Part shown: piece by piece, positions 45,251 through 54,119 of the stretch | Layout of the letters: each line of letters begins with the position of its first letter | How positions within the stretch are numbered: the stretch's first letter is position 1 | Source: Leucobacter aridicollis | Lineage (GTDB): Bacteria > Actinomycetota > Actinomycetes > Actinomycetales > Microbacteriaceae | Reading direction: 5' to 3' | Assembly: GCF_013409595.1 (NCBI RefSeq) | Contig: NZ_JACCBD010000001.1 | Span: forward strand, 310,001 to 374,000 | DNA length: 64,000 bases | Made by a program: the position numbers and the translations under genes | The notes under the pieces: model-generated | The model's database searches: none | What the model saw: the letters and a program-made list of their open reading frames with translations, nothing else | What the model was told of the DNA's origin: nothing

Positions 45251-47872
45251 CTAGGAGCACTTCACGCTGAGGGTGACGCGGGAGTTCAGTGCGACTTCCT
45301 CGCCAGCGGCGGGCGAAACCGACTCGACCTTGTCCTTGCCCGAGTCGACCTTGCCGCCGCCCGTGCAACTGGTGGAGACCGAGCTGAAGCCAGCGGACTT
45401 CAGTGCGCTCTCCGCTTCCTTCGCGGTCATGCCGCCAAGCCCGCCAGGGACCTTCGCAGCGTTGCCGCGCGACCGGTATAGGGTGATCTCGGTTCCGAGG
45501 CCCGTGGCTTCGCCGGCGGCGGGATCGGTACGGGCGATGGTGCCCTTCGGCGCGGCGGAGTCAACCTCGCCGCCGTCGCGGTAGGCGAAGCGTGCGTTCT
45601 CGAGGATGCCTACGGCCTCATCGAAGGACTTGCCGGTGACGTTGGGCACGTTGACCATGGTCTGACGCAGCGCGGTCGCTGCCGGGTCACCGAAGCCTTC
45701 GCCGCCAAACTTCTCGTCGGCCACGTACATCACTGCGGGCCAGATGCGGCTGTCAGCCGCGGTGAGGCCCTGGTAGCCACCGAAGTTACGGGTGTCGACG
45801 CGCTTGCAATCGGCCTGGCCGAGGCATTGCGGGTTCGGGCCGACGTTGCCAACCCACGTCGCGGTCGAAACCTTGCTCGAGGCGCCGACTGTCCAGTTGT
45901 CGATGTACTCGTCGGTCGTACCGGTCTTCGCGAGGTGCGGGATGCCAAGCTGCGAGCGTGCGTGCCCAGCAATACCGTTGTTGATCGTGTACTCGAGGGC
46001 GTAGGCGACGCCTGCGGCGACCTCGGGCGAGAGCGCCTCGGAGCACTCGCTCTTCTTGAACGGCACGGCCTCGCCGTTCGGGCCGGTGATCGAGTCGATG
46101 GCGACGGGCGTGCAGACCTTGCCCTTGCCGGCGAACGCCCCGAACGCCGTCGCCATGGTGAGCGGCGACATTTCGTCGGTGCCACCGAAGGTGTTTGACG
46201 GGTTCATCGTGAGTTCGAGGGTGCCTTCGTTCGCGAAGTCGGGGTGTGTCGCGGGGGACGCGCGGTGAAGGCCGAGCTTCTTCGCTAGGGCGAAGGTATC
46301 GCAGAGGTCCATCTGCTGCTGCATCGAGACCAGACCGCCGTTGAGGGACTGGGCAATAGCGGTGAGGACCGACTGATTGCCGCGCACGCCCATGTTGTCG
46401 TTGTTGAACTCCCACGGGCCGTACCCGTAGACGCCGCCGTCCATGCAGCTCGCGCTGAAGCTCTGCAGCTGCACGGTGCGGCCGTTCACGTTGACGACGT
46501 CACGCACGGAGTGCCCGGTGCGAATCCACTCGGCGAGCGTAATCGCCTTGAACGTCGAACCGACCTGGAATCCGGACGAGCCGCCGTCGCTCTGGTCGGT
46601 GCTGTAGTTGATCGCCGTGTAGCCCTGGCTCGTGAGCGCCTCGTCATTGCTATACGGACGGTTCTGGGCCATCGCGAGCACGCGGCCGGTGCCCACCTCG
46701 GTGCTCACGGTCGCGCCGCCGACGTCGATGCCCTCCATCGTCTTGGGCACCTCGTTGCGTACCGCATCCGTTGCGGCCTTCTGGAGGTCGAGATCGACGG
46801 TGGTGTAGATGTCGTAGCCGCCGCGGCGCATGTTGAAGTCGCGCGTCTGCGCGTCGGGGCCGAAGCTCTCGTCCTTCTTCATCTGGTTCTGCACGTAGTC
46901 GCAGAAGTGGCCGAGGCCGTACGTCGCCTCTGCCGCGGCGCAGCCCTGCACGCGCGGGGTGATCTTCGGCTCGACGGGGGTGGCAACGGCCTCGTCGTGC
47001 TGCGCCTGGGTAATCTTGCCGTGCTTGAGCATCTGGCCAAGGATCAGGTCGCGGCGGGTCTTGTTCGCCTCGATGTTCTCCTCGATGTCGAGCTGGTAGG
47101 CGGTCGGCTGGTTCACAATTCCGACGAGGCTTGCAGCCTGCGGCAGCGTGAGATCCTTCGCCGTCGTGTTGTAGTAGTAGTGCGCGGCCGACTCGATGCC
47201 GTAAACCTGGCGGCCGAACAGGGCGATATTCAGGTAGCCGGTGAGAATCTCGTCCTTCGTGAACTTCTTCTCGACGCCGATCGCGAGCTTCATCTCCTTG
47301 AGCTTGCGATCCATGGTCTGCTGCATGGCCTCCTTGTAGGCGGCCTCCTGCTCCTCCGGGTCGGGCACCGCCGTCGACTCCTGCACGAGCACGTTGCGCA
47401 CGTACTGCATCGTGATCGTCGAGGCGCCAGACATGTTTCCACCGGCGGCGTTCTGCAGCACCGCACGCGAGGCAGCGAGCGCATCGACACCGCCGTGCGT
47501 GTAGAAGCGCGGATCCTCGATGGCGACGAGCGCGTCCTTCACATAAGGCGAAATATCGTCCCAGCCGACCGGGATACGATCCTGCTCGTAGAATTCCGCG
47601 ATCTTGACGTTCTTATCGCCCTGCTTCGCGTACAGGGTGCTCGGCTCGGCGAGCTGCCCCGGCTTGAGGTTGCTGGGAAGGTTCTCGAAAATGCTCACGG
47701 CAGAGGTCGCCGCGGCGCCCGAGAGGGCGACCACGGGGGTGACTGCAGCGGTGACGAGGATGCCTGCGATAGCGCTCATTGCTACCGCTCCGAGGATTCC
47801 GCCGACGACGCCACCAACCGAACGAGGTTTGGCTGTGGGCACGCGCGAAGACTTTGAGGCCTTTGGGGTCAT
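45251..47872 (-). CDS. ponA2: Bifunctional class A penicillin-binding protein with PASTA domains (PonA2-like)
   Basis: 873 residues from the ATG at 47872 (the frame is open to 47938, but TACCCT at 47880-47885 marks a leaderless promoter). A short cytoplasmic tail and one membrane helix are followed by a glycosyltransferase domain (EDPRFYTHGGVDALAASRAV; STITMQYVRNVL). The transpeptidase domain has the serine motif GSTFK, the SLN motif in AIAQSLNGG and KTGTTDEY. The C-terminal 130 residues hold two PASTA domains (VPNVTGKSFDEAVGILENAR; VPGGLGGMTAKEAESALKSA). It polymerises and cross-links peptidoglycan outside the membrane. The neighbourhood matches M. tuberculosis ponA2, but no whiB gene is alongside. 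Confidence 0.94.
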   Translation of the reverse strand: MTPKASKSSRVPTAKPRSVGGVVGGILGAVAMSAIAGILVTAAVTPVVALSGAAATSAVSIFENLPSNLKPGQLAEPSTLYAKQGDKNVKIAEFYEQDRIPVGWDDISPYVKDALVAIEDPRFYTHGGVDALAASRAVLQNAAGGNMSGASTITMQYVRNVLVQESTAVPDPEEQEAAYKEAMQQTMDRKLKEMKLAIGVEKKFTKDEILTGYLNIALFGRQVYGIESAAHYYYNTTAKDLTLPQAASLVGIVNQPTAYQLDIEENIEANKTRRDLILGQMLKHGKITQAQHDEAVATPVEPKITPRVQGCAAAEATYGLGHFCDYVQNQMKKDESFGPDAQTRDFNMRRGGYDIYTTVDLDLQKAATDAVRNEVPKTMEGIDVGGATVSTEVGTGRVLAMAQNRPYSNDEALTSQGYTAINYSTDQSDGGSSGFQVGSTFKAITLAEWIRTGHSVRDVVNVNGRTVQLQSFSASCMDGGVYGYGPWEFNNDNMGVRGNQSVLTAIAQSLNGGLVSMQQQMDLCDTFALAKKLGLHRASPATHPDFANEGTLELTMNPSNTFGGTDEMSPLTMATAFGAFAGKGKVCTPVAIDSITGPNGEAVPFKKSECSEALSPEVAAGVAYALEYTINNGIAGHARSQLGIPHLAKTGTTDEYIDNWTVGASSKVSTATWVGNVGPNPQCLGQADCKRVDTRNFGGYQGLTAADSRIWPAVMYVADEKFGGEGFGDPAATALRQTMVNVPNVTGKSFDEAVGILENARFAYRDGGEVDSAAPKGTIARTDPAAGEATGLGTEITLYRSRGNAAKVPGGLGGMTAKEAESALKSAGFSSVSTSCTGGGKVDSGKDKVESVSPAAGEEVALNSRVTLSVKCS

Positions 47873-47879
47873 AGACTCA

Positions 47880-47885
47880 AGGGTA
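47880..47885 (-). promoter_or_regulatory. -10 box TACCCT of the leaderless ponA2-like gene
   Basis: On the minus strand TACCCT ends 7 bases before the ATG at 47872; there is no Shine-Dalgarno. Confidence 0.5.
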
Positions 47886-47964
47886 GGCGATAAAAGCTGG
47901 CAATCAGCGCCGCTCGCGCCAAAACTCGGCGTTTTCACCCGCTATTTTCAAGAAGGAGTCTCAC

Positions 47965-48132
47965 GTGAGTGATGCCCCAGACGCACCGAAGTGGGAGTAC
48001 TTTGTTACTCCGCTGTTGCTGCACAATGAAGCCCAGATCCTCAACAACTGGGGATCCCAAGGCTGGGAACTCGTGCAGATCATCGAGGGTCCCGCCGGTG
48101 GAAACGTCGCATATCTCAAGAGAAGGGCCTGA
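47965..48132 (+). CDS. DUF4177-type small protein (55 aa)
   Basis: 55 residues from a GTG start with AGAAGGAG upstream, ending 1 base before the ridA start. Conserved pattern: KWEYFVTPLLLHNEAQILNN then WGSQGWELVQI and an aromatic/basic end (NVAYLKRRA), that of the small DUF4177-like proteins coded in front of ridA in many Actinobacteria (compare Rv3678A in M. tuberculosis). Cytoplasmic, no known activity. Divergent from the penicillin-binding protein gene. Confidence 0.85.
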   Translation: MSDAPDAPKWEYFVTPLLLHNEAQILNNWGSQGWELVQIIEGPAGGNVAYLKRRA

Positions 48133-48133
48133 C

Positions 48134-48610
48134 ATGTCATCAGTTATCGAAGACCGCATCAGCGAGCTTGGATTCGAAATTCCCGAGATCGTTCCCGCGG
48201 TTGCGGCGTACGTCCCAGCGGTGCGCGACGGTGACTACGTCTACACGTCGGGGCAGCTCCCGATCGCCAACGGCGCGCTCGTCGCGACCGGCAAGGTTGG
48301 AGAGGGCGAGGGCCTCGTCAGCCCCGACCAGGCCCAGGAGCTCGCGCAGTTGTGCGCCCTGAACGCTCTCGCCGCAGTGCGCGGCGTGCTCGGCTCGCTG
48401 GACAAGGTCGAGCAGGTCGTCAAGGTGACCGCGTTCGTCGCGTCGGAGCCGAACTTCACCGGCCAGCCGATCGTCGCGAATGGCGCATCGGTGTTCCTCG
48501 GCAAGGTGTTCGCCGACCAGGGCATCCACGCGCGCTCGGCGGTGGGCGTCGCGGTGCTGCCGCTCGACGCTCCGGTCGAGGTGGAGTTCATCTTCCGCGT
48601 TCGCGACTAA
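48134..48610 (+). CDS. RidA/YjgF-family enamine/imine deaminase-like protein
   Basis: 158 residues from the ATG at 48134, 1 base after the DUF4177 stop. The N-terminal VPAVRDGDYVYTSGQLPIAN and C-terminal VEVEFIFRV are typical of the family. The Arg that binds the substrate carboxylate in RidA deaminases (the R-x-x-V/A-x-V/A segment) is represented by ARSAVGVAVLP. These trimeric proteins remove reactive 2-aminoacrylate or related enamines. The sequence is longer than classical RidA (about 130), with an N-terminal extension seen in the actinobacterial branch. Confidence 0.92.
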   Translation: MSSVIEDRISELGFEIPEIVPAVAAYVPAVRDGDYVYTSGQLPIANGALVATGKVGEGEGLVSPDQAQELAQLCALNALAAVRGVLGSLDKVEQVVKVTAFVASEPNFTGQPIVANGASVFLGKVFADQGIHARSAVGVAVLPLDAPVEVEFIFRVRD

Positions 48611-48626
48611 GCCTAGCGATACGCGA

Positions 48627-48664
48627 AAGGGGCTGCGGATCCGAACTCGGATCCGCAGCCCCTT
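48627..48664. terminator. Bidirectional terminator ridA / acs
   Basis: A 16-bp perfect stem (48627-48642 with 48649-48664; core GGGGCTGCGGATCC) around GAACTC, with A and T ends. It lies midway between the convergent genes. Confidence 0.9.
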
Positions 48665-48677
48665 CGTTATTGCTGCG

Positions 48678-50681
48678 CTACTTCGCTTCGCGCTCCGCGA
48701 CGACTCGGTCGGAGATGAGCTGCATCACCATCGTGTCGGCGAGCGTGGTGGTGTCGCCGATCTTGCGTCCCTCCGCCGCGTCCTTGAGCAGGCGGCGCAT
48801 GATCTTGCCGGAGCGAGTCTTCGGCAGCTCGTTCACGACGTAGACGTTGCGCGGGCGGGCGATCGCGCCGATGTGCGATGCGACGTGCGACCGGAGCTCC
48901 TGCTCGGCCTCCGCCTCTGTAATGAGATGCTGCTGCGACTTCAGGATCACGAACGCGACAACCGCCTGACCCGTGGTCTCGTCGTCCGCTCCGACGACGG
49001 CCGCCTCCGCGACCGCGTGGTGGCCAACAAGGGCGGACTCGATTTCCGTGGTCGACAGTCGGTGACCTGAGACGTTCATCACGTCGTCCACGCGACCAAG
49101 GAACCAGATGTCGCCATCCTCGTCGAGTCGAGCGCCGTCGCCGGCGAAGTACTTGTCGCCAAACTTGTCCCAGTAGGTGTCGATGAACCGCTGCGGATCG
49201 CCCCAGACGTTGCGCACCATCGACGGCCACGGCCGCTCGACGACGAGCAGGCCGCCCTGGCCGTTCTCGACGGGGTTGCCGTCATCGTCGACAACGGCGA
49301 TCGAGATTCCCGGCTGGGCAATCTGCGAGCTGCCCGGCTTGAGCGAGGTGAGCCCTGGGAGCGGAGCAACCATCATGGCGCCCGTCTCGGTCTGCCACCA
49401 CGTATCGACGATCGGTGTCTTGCCCGCGCCGATGACGTCGCGGTACCAGCGCCACGCCTCGGGGTTGATCGGCTCGCCGACGCTGCCGAGCAGGCGAAGG
49501 CTGGAGAGGTCGTACTGCTCGGGAACCTGGCGTCCGACCTTCATGCAGGAGCGGATCGCGGTGGGGGCGGTGTAGAAGATCGAGACCTTGTACTTCTCGA
49601 TGAGCTGCCACCAGCGGCCCCAGTCGGGGGTGTCCGGGGTGCCTTCGTACATCACCTGCGTCGCGCCGTTGGAGAGCGGGCCGTACACAATGTAGGAGTG
49701 GCCGGTCACCCAGCCGACGTCAGCGGTGCACCAGAACACGTCGCTTTCCGGCTTGATGTCGAAGACGTCGCTGAACGTGGTGGTGACCTGCGTGAGGTAC
49801 CCGCCAGTGGTGTGGAGGATGCCCTTCGGCTTGCCCGTGGTGCCGGACGTGTACAGGATGAACAGCGGGTTCTCGGCGGGGAAGCCCTGCGCGGTGTGCT
49901 CCCCGTCGTACGCGGTGATCTCCTCGTGCCACCAGAGGTCGCGGCCGTCGACCATGTTGACCTCGTTGCCGCCGCGGTTCACGACGAGCACGTGCTTGAC
50001 GGTCCCGGGCTTGCCGTCCGCGTCGTCAAGTTCGAGGGCCTGATCGACGACGGGCTTGAGCGGCGACACGCGCCCCTTGCGGTAGCCGCCGTCGGCGGTG
50101 ATGACGAGTTCCGCTTCGACGTCGTCGATGCGTGCGCGCAGGCTCTCAGCGCTGAAACCGCCGAAGACGACGGAGTGCGCCGCACCGAGGCGAACCACAG
50201 CGAGCATGGCGATGACGGTCTCGGGGATCATTGGCATGTAGATGGCGACCCTGTCGCCCGCGGTGACGCCGAGGCTTGCGAGCATGTTGGCTGCGCGCTT
50301 CACCTCGTGCGTGAGTTCTGCGTAGGTGAGCGTGCGGGTGTCGCCTGGCTCGCCTTCGAAGTGGATCGCGACGCGGTCGCCGTGGCCGTTGGCGACGTGC
50401 CTGTCGAGGCAGTTCTCCGCGACGTTGAGCTCGCCGTCGGCGAACCACTTCGCGAACGGCGGGTTCGTCCAGTCGAGCACCTCAGTGAATGGCTTCTTCC
50501 AGGTGAGCCGGTTCTGCGCCTGCTCGGCCCAGTAGGCCTCTGGGTCGGCCGCCGCGCGGAGGTAGATCTCTGAGGAGTTCTGGTTCGCCTGCGCACGGAA
50601 TTCCGGTGAAGGCGGGTAGCTCTCGCCGGCGTCGTGCGCGAGGGCAGAAAGACTTTCAATTGTGCCGTGATCGTCGCTCAT
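48678..50681 (-). CDS. acs: Acetyl-CoA synthetase (AMP-forming)
   Basis: 667 residues, normal length, ATG with AAAGGG upstream. Adenylation motifs: ILYTSGTTGKPKGILH, DTWWQTETGAMMVAP, GDIWFLGRVDDVMNVSGHR and, at the end, KTRSGKIMRRLLKD with the lysine that is reversibly acetylated in this family. It converts acetate, ATP and CoA to acetyl-CoA. With pta-ackA it gives the cell high- and low-affinity acetate use, and it could take the acetate formed by ExaC. Divergent from the tad genes. Confidence 0.98.
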   Translation of the reverse strand: MSDDHGTIESLSALAHDAGESYPPSPEFRAQANQNSSEIYLRAAADPEAYWAEQAQNRLTWKKPFTEVLDWTNPPFAKWFADGELNVAENCLDRHVANGHGDRVAIHFEGEPGDTRTLTYAELTHEVKRAANMLASLGVTAGDRVAIYMPMIPETVIAMLAVVRLGAAHSVVFGGFSAESLRARIDDVEAELVITADGGYRKGRVSPLKPVVDQALELDDADGKPGTVKHVLVVNRGGNEVNMVDGRDLWWHEEITAYDGEHTAQGFPAENPLFILYTSGTTGKPKGILHTTGGYLTQVTTTFSDVFDIKPESDVFWCTADVGWVTGHSYIVYGPLSNGATQVMYEGTPDTPDWGRWWQLIEKYKVSIFYTAPTAIRSCMKVGRQVPEQYDLSSLRLLGSVGEPINPEAWRWYRDVIGAGKTPIVDTWWQTETGAMMVAPLPGLTSLKPGSSQIAQPGISIAVVDDDGNPVENGQGGLLVVERPWPSMVRNVWGDPQRFIDTYWDKFGDKYFAGDGARLDEDGDIWFLGRVDDVMNVSGHRLSTTEIESALVGHHAVAEAAVVGADDETTGQAVVAFVILKSQQHLITEAEAEQELRSHVASHIGAIARPRNVYVVNELPKTRSGKIMRRLLKDAAEGRKIGDTTTLADTMVMQLISDRVVAEREAK

Positions 50682-50837
50682 GGCTACCCTTTCAATCAGG
50701 AAACGTCGTTGTCTCGGTCAATGGTAGACCCAGGCCCATCGCCCACAGGCCCCCCGAAAGAGGGGACCGGTCGGCGTTGTCCACATTCGCGTGCCGATGC
50801 CTTGAAATGCACGCCGCTCCTCGTTTACATCGTGGGT

Positions 50838-51839
50838 ATGAACCCGGGAGCGTCACCACACGAGCCAGGCCGCTCGGCAGCGCTCGGCACCGATGCCCGT
50901 CGCGCGCTTGGTGGACTCGTCTCCCTCGTCGACGACCCGCACGTTCGCGACATCATGCTGCACGCACGCGGCGGCTCTGGTGAGCTGTGGGTCGACCGCG
51001 GCGGCGGGGTCGAAGCAGTGGGCGGCTGGGCGGCCCCAGCGCGCGAGGTTCGTGAGCTCGCGGTTCGCCTCATCGCGGCGGGCGGGCGGCATCTCGACGA
51101 GCTCAATCCTGTCGCGGACGTGCGCCTCGGCGACGGCATTCGGGTGCACGCAGTCCTTGACCCAGTGGCGGTGGCCGGCACCGTGATCTCGATCCGGCTC
51201 CCCGCGCTGCGGCCACTGAGCTTCGCCGACGTGGTCGCCGGTGGGGCGTGTTCTCCCGCCGTCGCGCGGCTGCTTGCGGACAGTGTCGCTGGGAAGCGGA
51301 ACGTGCTCATCACCGGCGGCACTGGTAGCGGCAAAACCACGCTGCTGAGCGCGCTGTTCTCTCTGGTGCCTGCCGCGGAGCGCATCGTCACGATAGAAGA
51401 CGTCGCCGAGCTGCGTCCAGATCACCGCCACCACATCGCGCTGGAGGCGCGACAAGCGAACATCGAGGGAGTCGGCGAGGTCAGCCTCGAGCGGCTGCTT
51501 CGCGAGGCCCTTCGGATGCGGCCAGACAGAATCGTGCTTGGAGAGTGCCGAGGCGCCGAAATCGCGACACTGCTCGCCGCGCTGAACACGGGGCACGAGG
51601 GCGGCGCGGGAACGCTGCACGCGAACCGCATTCAAGACGTTCCCGCCAGGCTTGAGGCACTTGGCATGCTGGCGGGCCTCGGTCGCGAGGCACTGGCTCG
51701 GCAGGCAACGGTGCTTGACCTCGTCGTGCACGTGACCCGCCTCGGTGGCCACTACCAGATCGCTCAGCTCGGACGCCTGCGGGTGGGCGAGGCCGGAATG
51801 CTGGAGGTGCGGGCACGTGAGGCAGCGGACTACCGGTAG
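50838..51839 (+). CDS. tadA: Tad/type IV pilus assembly ATPase (TadA/CpaF-like)
   Basis: 333 residues from the ATG at 50838; the frame is open further upstream into the acs promoter region. Secretion ATPase domains: NPVADVRLGDGIRVHAVLDP, Walker A GGTGSGKTT near residue 160, RIVTIEDVAELRP (Asp box), and LREALRMRPDRIVLGECRGA with GHEGGAGTLHANRIQD. It is a hexameric motor for pilin assembly at the inner membrane face. It heads a Flp/Tad cluster. The usual CpaE/Ssd-like partner normally found upstream is absent. Confidence 0.93.
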   Translation: MNPGASPHEPGRSAALGTDARRALGGLVSLVDDPHVRDIMLHARGGSGELWVDRGGGVEAVGGWAAPAREVRELAVRLIAAGGRHLDELNPVADVRLGDGIRVHAVLDPVAVAGTVISIRLPALRPLSFADVVAGGACSPAVARLLADSVAGKRNVLITGGTGSGKTTLLSALFSLVPAAERIVTIEDVAELRPDHRHHIALEARQANIEGVGEVSLERLLREALRMRPDRIVLGECRGAEIATLLAALNTGHEGGAGTLHANRIQDVPARLEALGMLAGLGREALARQATVLDLVVHVTRLGGHYQIAQLGRLRVGEAGMLEVRAREAADYR

Positions 51840-51894
51840 GTCACCGCGACCGCGGACCGGACCAGCGAAAGCGGGCGGCAGGATCAGGATCGCC

Positions 51895-52830
51895 GTGCGC
51901 GGTCTCCTCGACCGCTCGCGAGGTGACGTGGGCGAGGGAGAAACGTCGGTGCCGGCCGCCGTCGCCGCCAGGTGTGCCGCGCTGCTGCGCGGCGGGATGT
52001 CGCCAGCACAGGCCGTGCGCGTGCTCGTGACCGACCTTGAGGGCGTGGAGACGCGCGCGATCGCCGCCCGCGTCGCCGAAGGCGTATCGGTGGGGCAGGC
52101 GTTCGGAGAGGTTGACGGGCCCGAGTGGCGCGTGCTCGGGGCGGCATGGAGGATCGCCGAGACGAGCGGTGCCCCCTTCGCGCCCGCGCTCGACCGTATC
52201 GCGGCGGCCCTGCACGGAATCGCCGAGGGTGCCAGGAAACGCTCGGTGCTTCTCGCTGGTCCGAAGATGACCGCGACCCTCGTGGCCTGGCTTCCGCTTG
52301 CCTCAGTGCTGGTGAGCCTCCTCCTCGGTTTCGATCCGATCCCGGTCTTCTTCACACCGCTCGGAGCGGTGCTACTCGTCGTCGGCGTGACCCTGCAGGC
52401 GCTGGGGATGCGTTGGTCCGCGAGGCTGATGGCGAGGGTGGAGCGGCAGGATCGCGTCGCTGGGCTGGAATGCGAACTTGCCTGGATCGCGCTCGCAGGC
52501 GGGGCACCTCCGGCGCTCGCCCTCAGACGGGTGGCTGACGCCGTGTCTGAAGCGCGCGCTGAGTGGATCCCGCTCGACGCCCTGCGGAACGGCGAGCCGC
52601 TCGCCCGTGCGCTCCGCACCGCAACCGCGGCCGGGGTGCAAGCGTCGGCCCTGCTGCTCGACGCTGCTTGCGAGGAGCGTGCGCAGACGCAGGCCGCGCT
52701 CGAGCGCGAAGCCGAACGGCTCGGGGTGCGCATCCTGTTGCCGCTCGCCTGTTGCGTGCTGCCGGCATTCATCGCGGTCGGAGTCGTCCCCATCGTAGTG
52801 GCGCTGATGGGTGACCTGTTCCCGGGGTGA
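51895..52830 (+). CDS. Type II secretion F-type membrane protein (TadB/TadC-like)
   Basis: 311 residues from the GTG at 51895 (AGGATCAGGA upstream); the longer open frame overlaps tadA. Residues about 30-100 form a T2SSF cytoplasmic domain (VPAAVAARCAALLRGGMSPA; WRIAETSGAPFAPALDRIAA). A helix pair comes near residues 120-170 (ATLVAWLPLASVLVSLLLGF), then a second, more degenerate T2SSF-like segment, and a final membrane helix (PLACCVLPAFIAVGVVPIVV). Canonical loci have separate TadB and TadC; here one gene seems to serve alone, with two weakly similar halves. Platform protein for pilus assembly. Confidence 0.85.
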   Translation: MRGLLDRSRGDVGEGETSVPAAVAARCAALLRGGMSPAQAVRVLVTDLEGVETRAIAARVAEGVSVGQAFGEVDGPEWRVLGAAWRIAETSGAPFAPALDRIAAALHGIAEGARKRSVLLAGPKMTATLVAWLPLASVLVSLLLGFDPIPVFFTPLGAVLLVVGVTLQALGMRWSARLMARVERQDRVAGLECELAWIALAGGAPPALALRRVADAVSEARAEWIPLDALRNGEPLARALRTATAAGVQASALLLDAACEERAQTQAALEREAERLGVRILLPLACCVLPAFIAVGVVPIVVALMGDLFPG

Positions 52831-52999
52831 TCCGCCCGCGTTCGTCCACAGCTTCGGTCTCGTGGTGCAGCGTGCGACGTAGTCCACAACTTACTCAATC
52901 CGCGCCCGCCGCCGGCACCGTGGTCGGACGATGGAAGTCAGAACCCGAGGACCGCAGCAACAACAGGGTGCGCGGCCCGGCAACCTGAAGGAGGTCACC

Positions 53000-53410
53000 A
53001 TGACTACGCCCCAACTCGACCAGGGCCAGACGGCTGGCGAGGCGACCGTCGAGAGCCGCGCAGAGCGAGACGTGCTGCGGGAACTCGGCTTTCCCGTCGC
53101 GCCCGAGGCGCCCGATGGCGCAATGGAGCCGAGCGGTCCGGGACCGGATGCTCCCGCCCGCGTCGATCACGCGGAAGCCGCGTCGAGTGGCGACGGGACG
53201 CGCGGGCGCCGTCGTCGCGGCCGTCGGCGGGGAGCGTCGTTGCGCGTCCGGTTTACCGAAGACGATCGTGGAGCCGTGACGGCCGAGTATGCACTCGTCA
53301 TCATGGCTGCCGTGGCATTTGCGGGGCTGCTCATCGTCATCATGCGCTCCGCAGAGGTTCGTGCGATGCTGCTGGCGCTCGTGCAAAACGCCCTCGGCAG
53401 CGCCGGTTGA
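53000..53410 (+). CDS. Flp-type pilin (DUF4244) with long N-terminal extension
   Basis: 136 residues; the ATG at 53000 is fixed by AAGGAGG 7 bases upstream. The C-terminal 40 residues are the DUF4244/pilin core: DRGAVTAEYALVIMAAVAFA, with a Glu five residues into the hydrophobic helix as in type IV and Flp pilins. The preceding 90 residues are unusual: acidic/Pro-rich, then strongly basic (GRRRRGRRRG). A prepilin peptidase would cut before the hydrophobic stretch. The pilin is expected to be assembled by the TadA/TadB-like proteins upstream. Confidence 0.85.
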   Translation: MTTPQLDQGQTAGEATVESRAERDVLRELGFPVAPEAPDGAMEPSGPGPDAPARVDHAEAASSGDGTRGRRRRGRRRGASLRVRFTEDDRGAVTAEYALVIMAAVAFAGLLIVIMRSAEVRAMLLALVQNALGSAG

Positions 53411-53424
53411 CTCGCACCTCGGCC

Positions 53425-53793
53425 ATGACCCGACACAGCCTCGTCGGCGACACGAGCGGATCAGTGACGGCGGAGTTCGCCGTGGCGGTGCCGGCACTGC
53501 TGCTTGTGCTCGGCCTCGTTATCGGTACTGTGCAGCTGTCCGCGCAGCGCATCGCGCTCACCGCGCTCGCAGGCGACGTCTCGCGCCTGGAAGCACGCGG
53601 CGACACCCGGCTCGCCTCGGCCAGGCTGTCCGAGCATCAGGGAACGCCGGTGATCTCGCGGACTGAGAGCGGCGGAGTCCTGTGCGTCGTCGCGACCGGG
53701 TCTCCGGGCTCCGGCCTCCTCGCACCGCTGCGGGTCGCGGGGCGTGGGTGCGCGGCGATCGCGCACACCGGTGCCGGTGAGGCCGCGCCGTGA
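53425..53793 (+). CDS. TadE-like pseudopilin
   Basis: 122 residues from the ATG at 53425; a TTG at 53407 overlapping the pilin stop would add 6. Structure: short N-terminus, GDTSGSVTAEFAVAVPALLL with the Glu of pilin-like processing, one membrane helix, then a small extracellular domain with a Cys pair (VLCVVAT and GRGCAAI). It is the TadE position in the actinobacterial tad locus (Rv3655c-like). Its stop overlaps the next start by GTGA. Confidence 0.85.
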   Translation: MTRHSLVGDTSGSVTAEFAVAVPALLLVLGLVIGTVQLSAQRIALTALAGDVSRLEARGDTRLASARLSEHQGTPVISRTESGGVLCVVATGSPGSGLLAPLRVAGRGCAAIAHTGAGEAAP

Positions 53794-54119
53794 GCGTGCC
53801 AATCGTTGCTGCCATGGCGGGCGGGGCCGTCGTACTTGCGTTGCCGATCCTCGTTGCAGCCCAGGCGCTGGTGGCCGGCGCGAGCGCGGCGAACGCGGCC
53901 GATGCCGCGGCGCTCGCCGCAGCCGACGCGCAGTTTGGCGCCGTCGCCGCCGAGTCGGCTGACGCGTGCGAGTTCGCTGCGGTCGTAGCTGAGGCGAACG
54001 GGGCCGCGATCGTCGAGTGCTCGCTCGGGCCCGCCACGGCCGAGGCCCGCGTGACGGTGCGCGCCCGTGCCGGGGTGCTCTGGGCTACGAGGCAGGCGCG
54101 AGCGGGACCGCCGCAGTGA
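53790..54119 (+). CDS. Rv3654c-type TadE-like protein
   Basis: 109 residues from a GTG overlapping the TadE stop. One N-terminal membrane helix (IVAAMAGGAVVLALPILVAA) is followed by AANAADAAALAAADA, the hallmark of Rv3654c-family TadE-like proteins, and a domain with two cysteines (DACEFAA; VECSLGP). It is the last gene of the tad set. Its 3' end overlaps the convergent TetR-like gene by 35 bases. Confidence 0.85.
   Translation: MSVPIVAAMAGGAVVLALPILVAAQALVAGASAANAADAAALAAADAQFGAVAAESADACEFAAVVAEANGAAIVECSLGPATAEARVTVRARAGVLWATRQARAGPPQ

Noticed and set aside
46511..47857. 448-codon plus-strand open frame
   Set aside because: Antisense to the ponA2-like gene, whose catalytic motifs are all present; sequence is a Leu/Arg/Val shadow.
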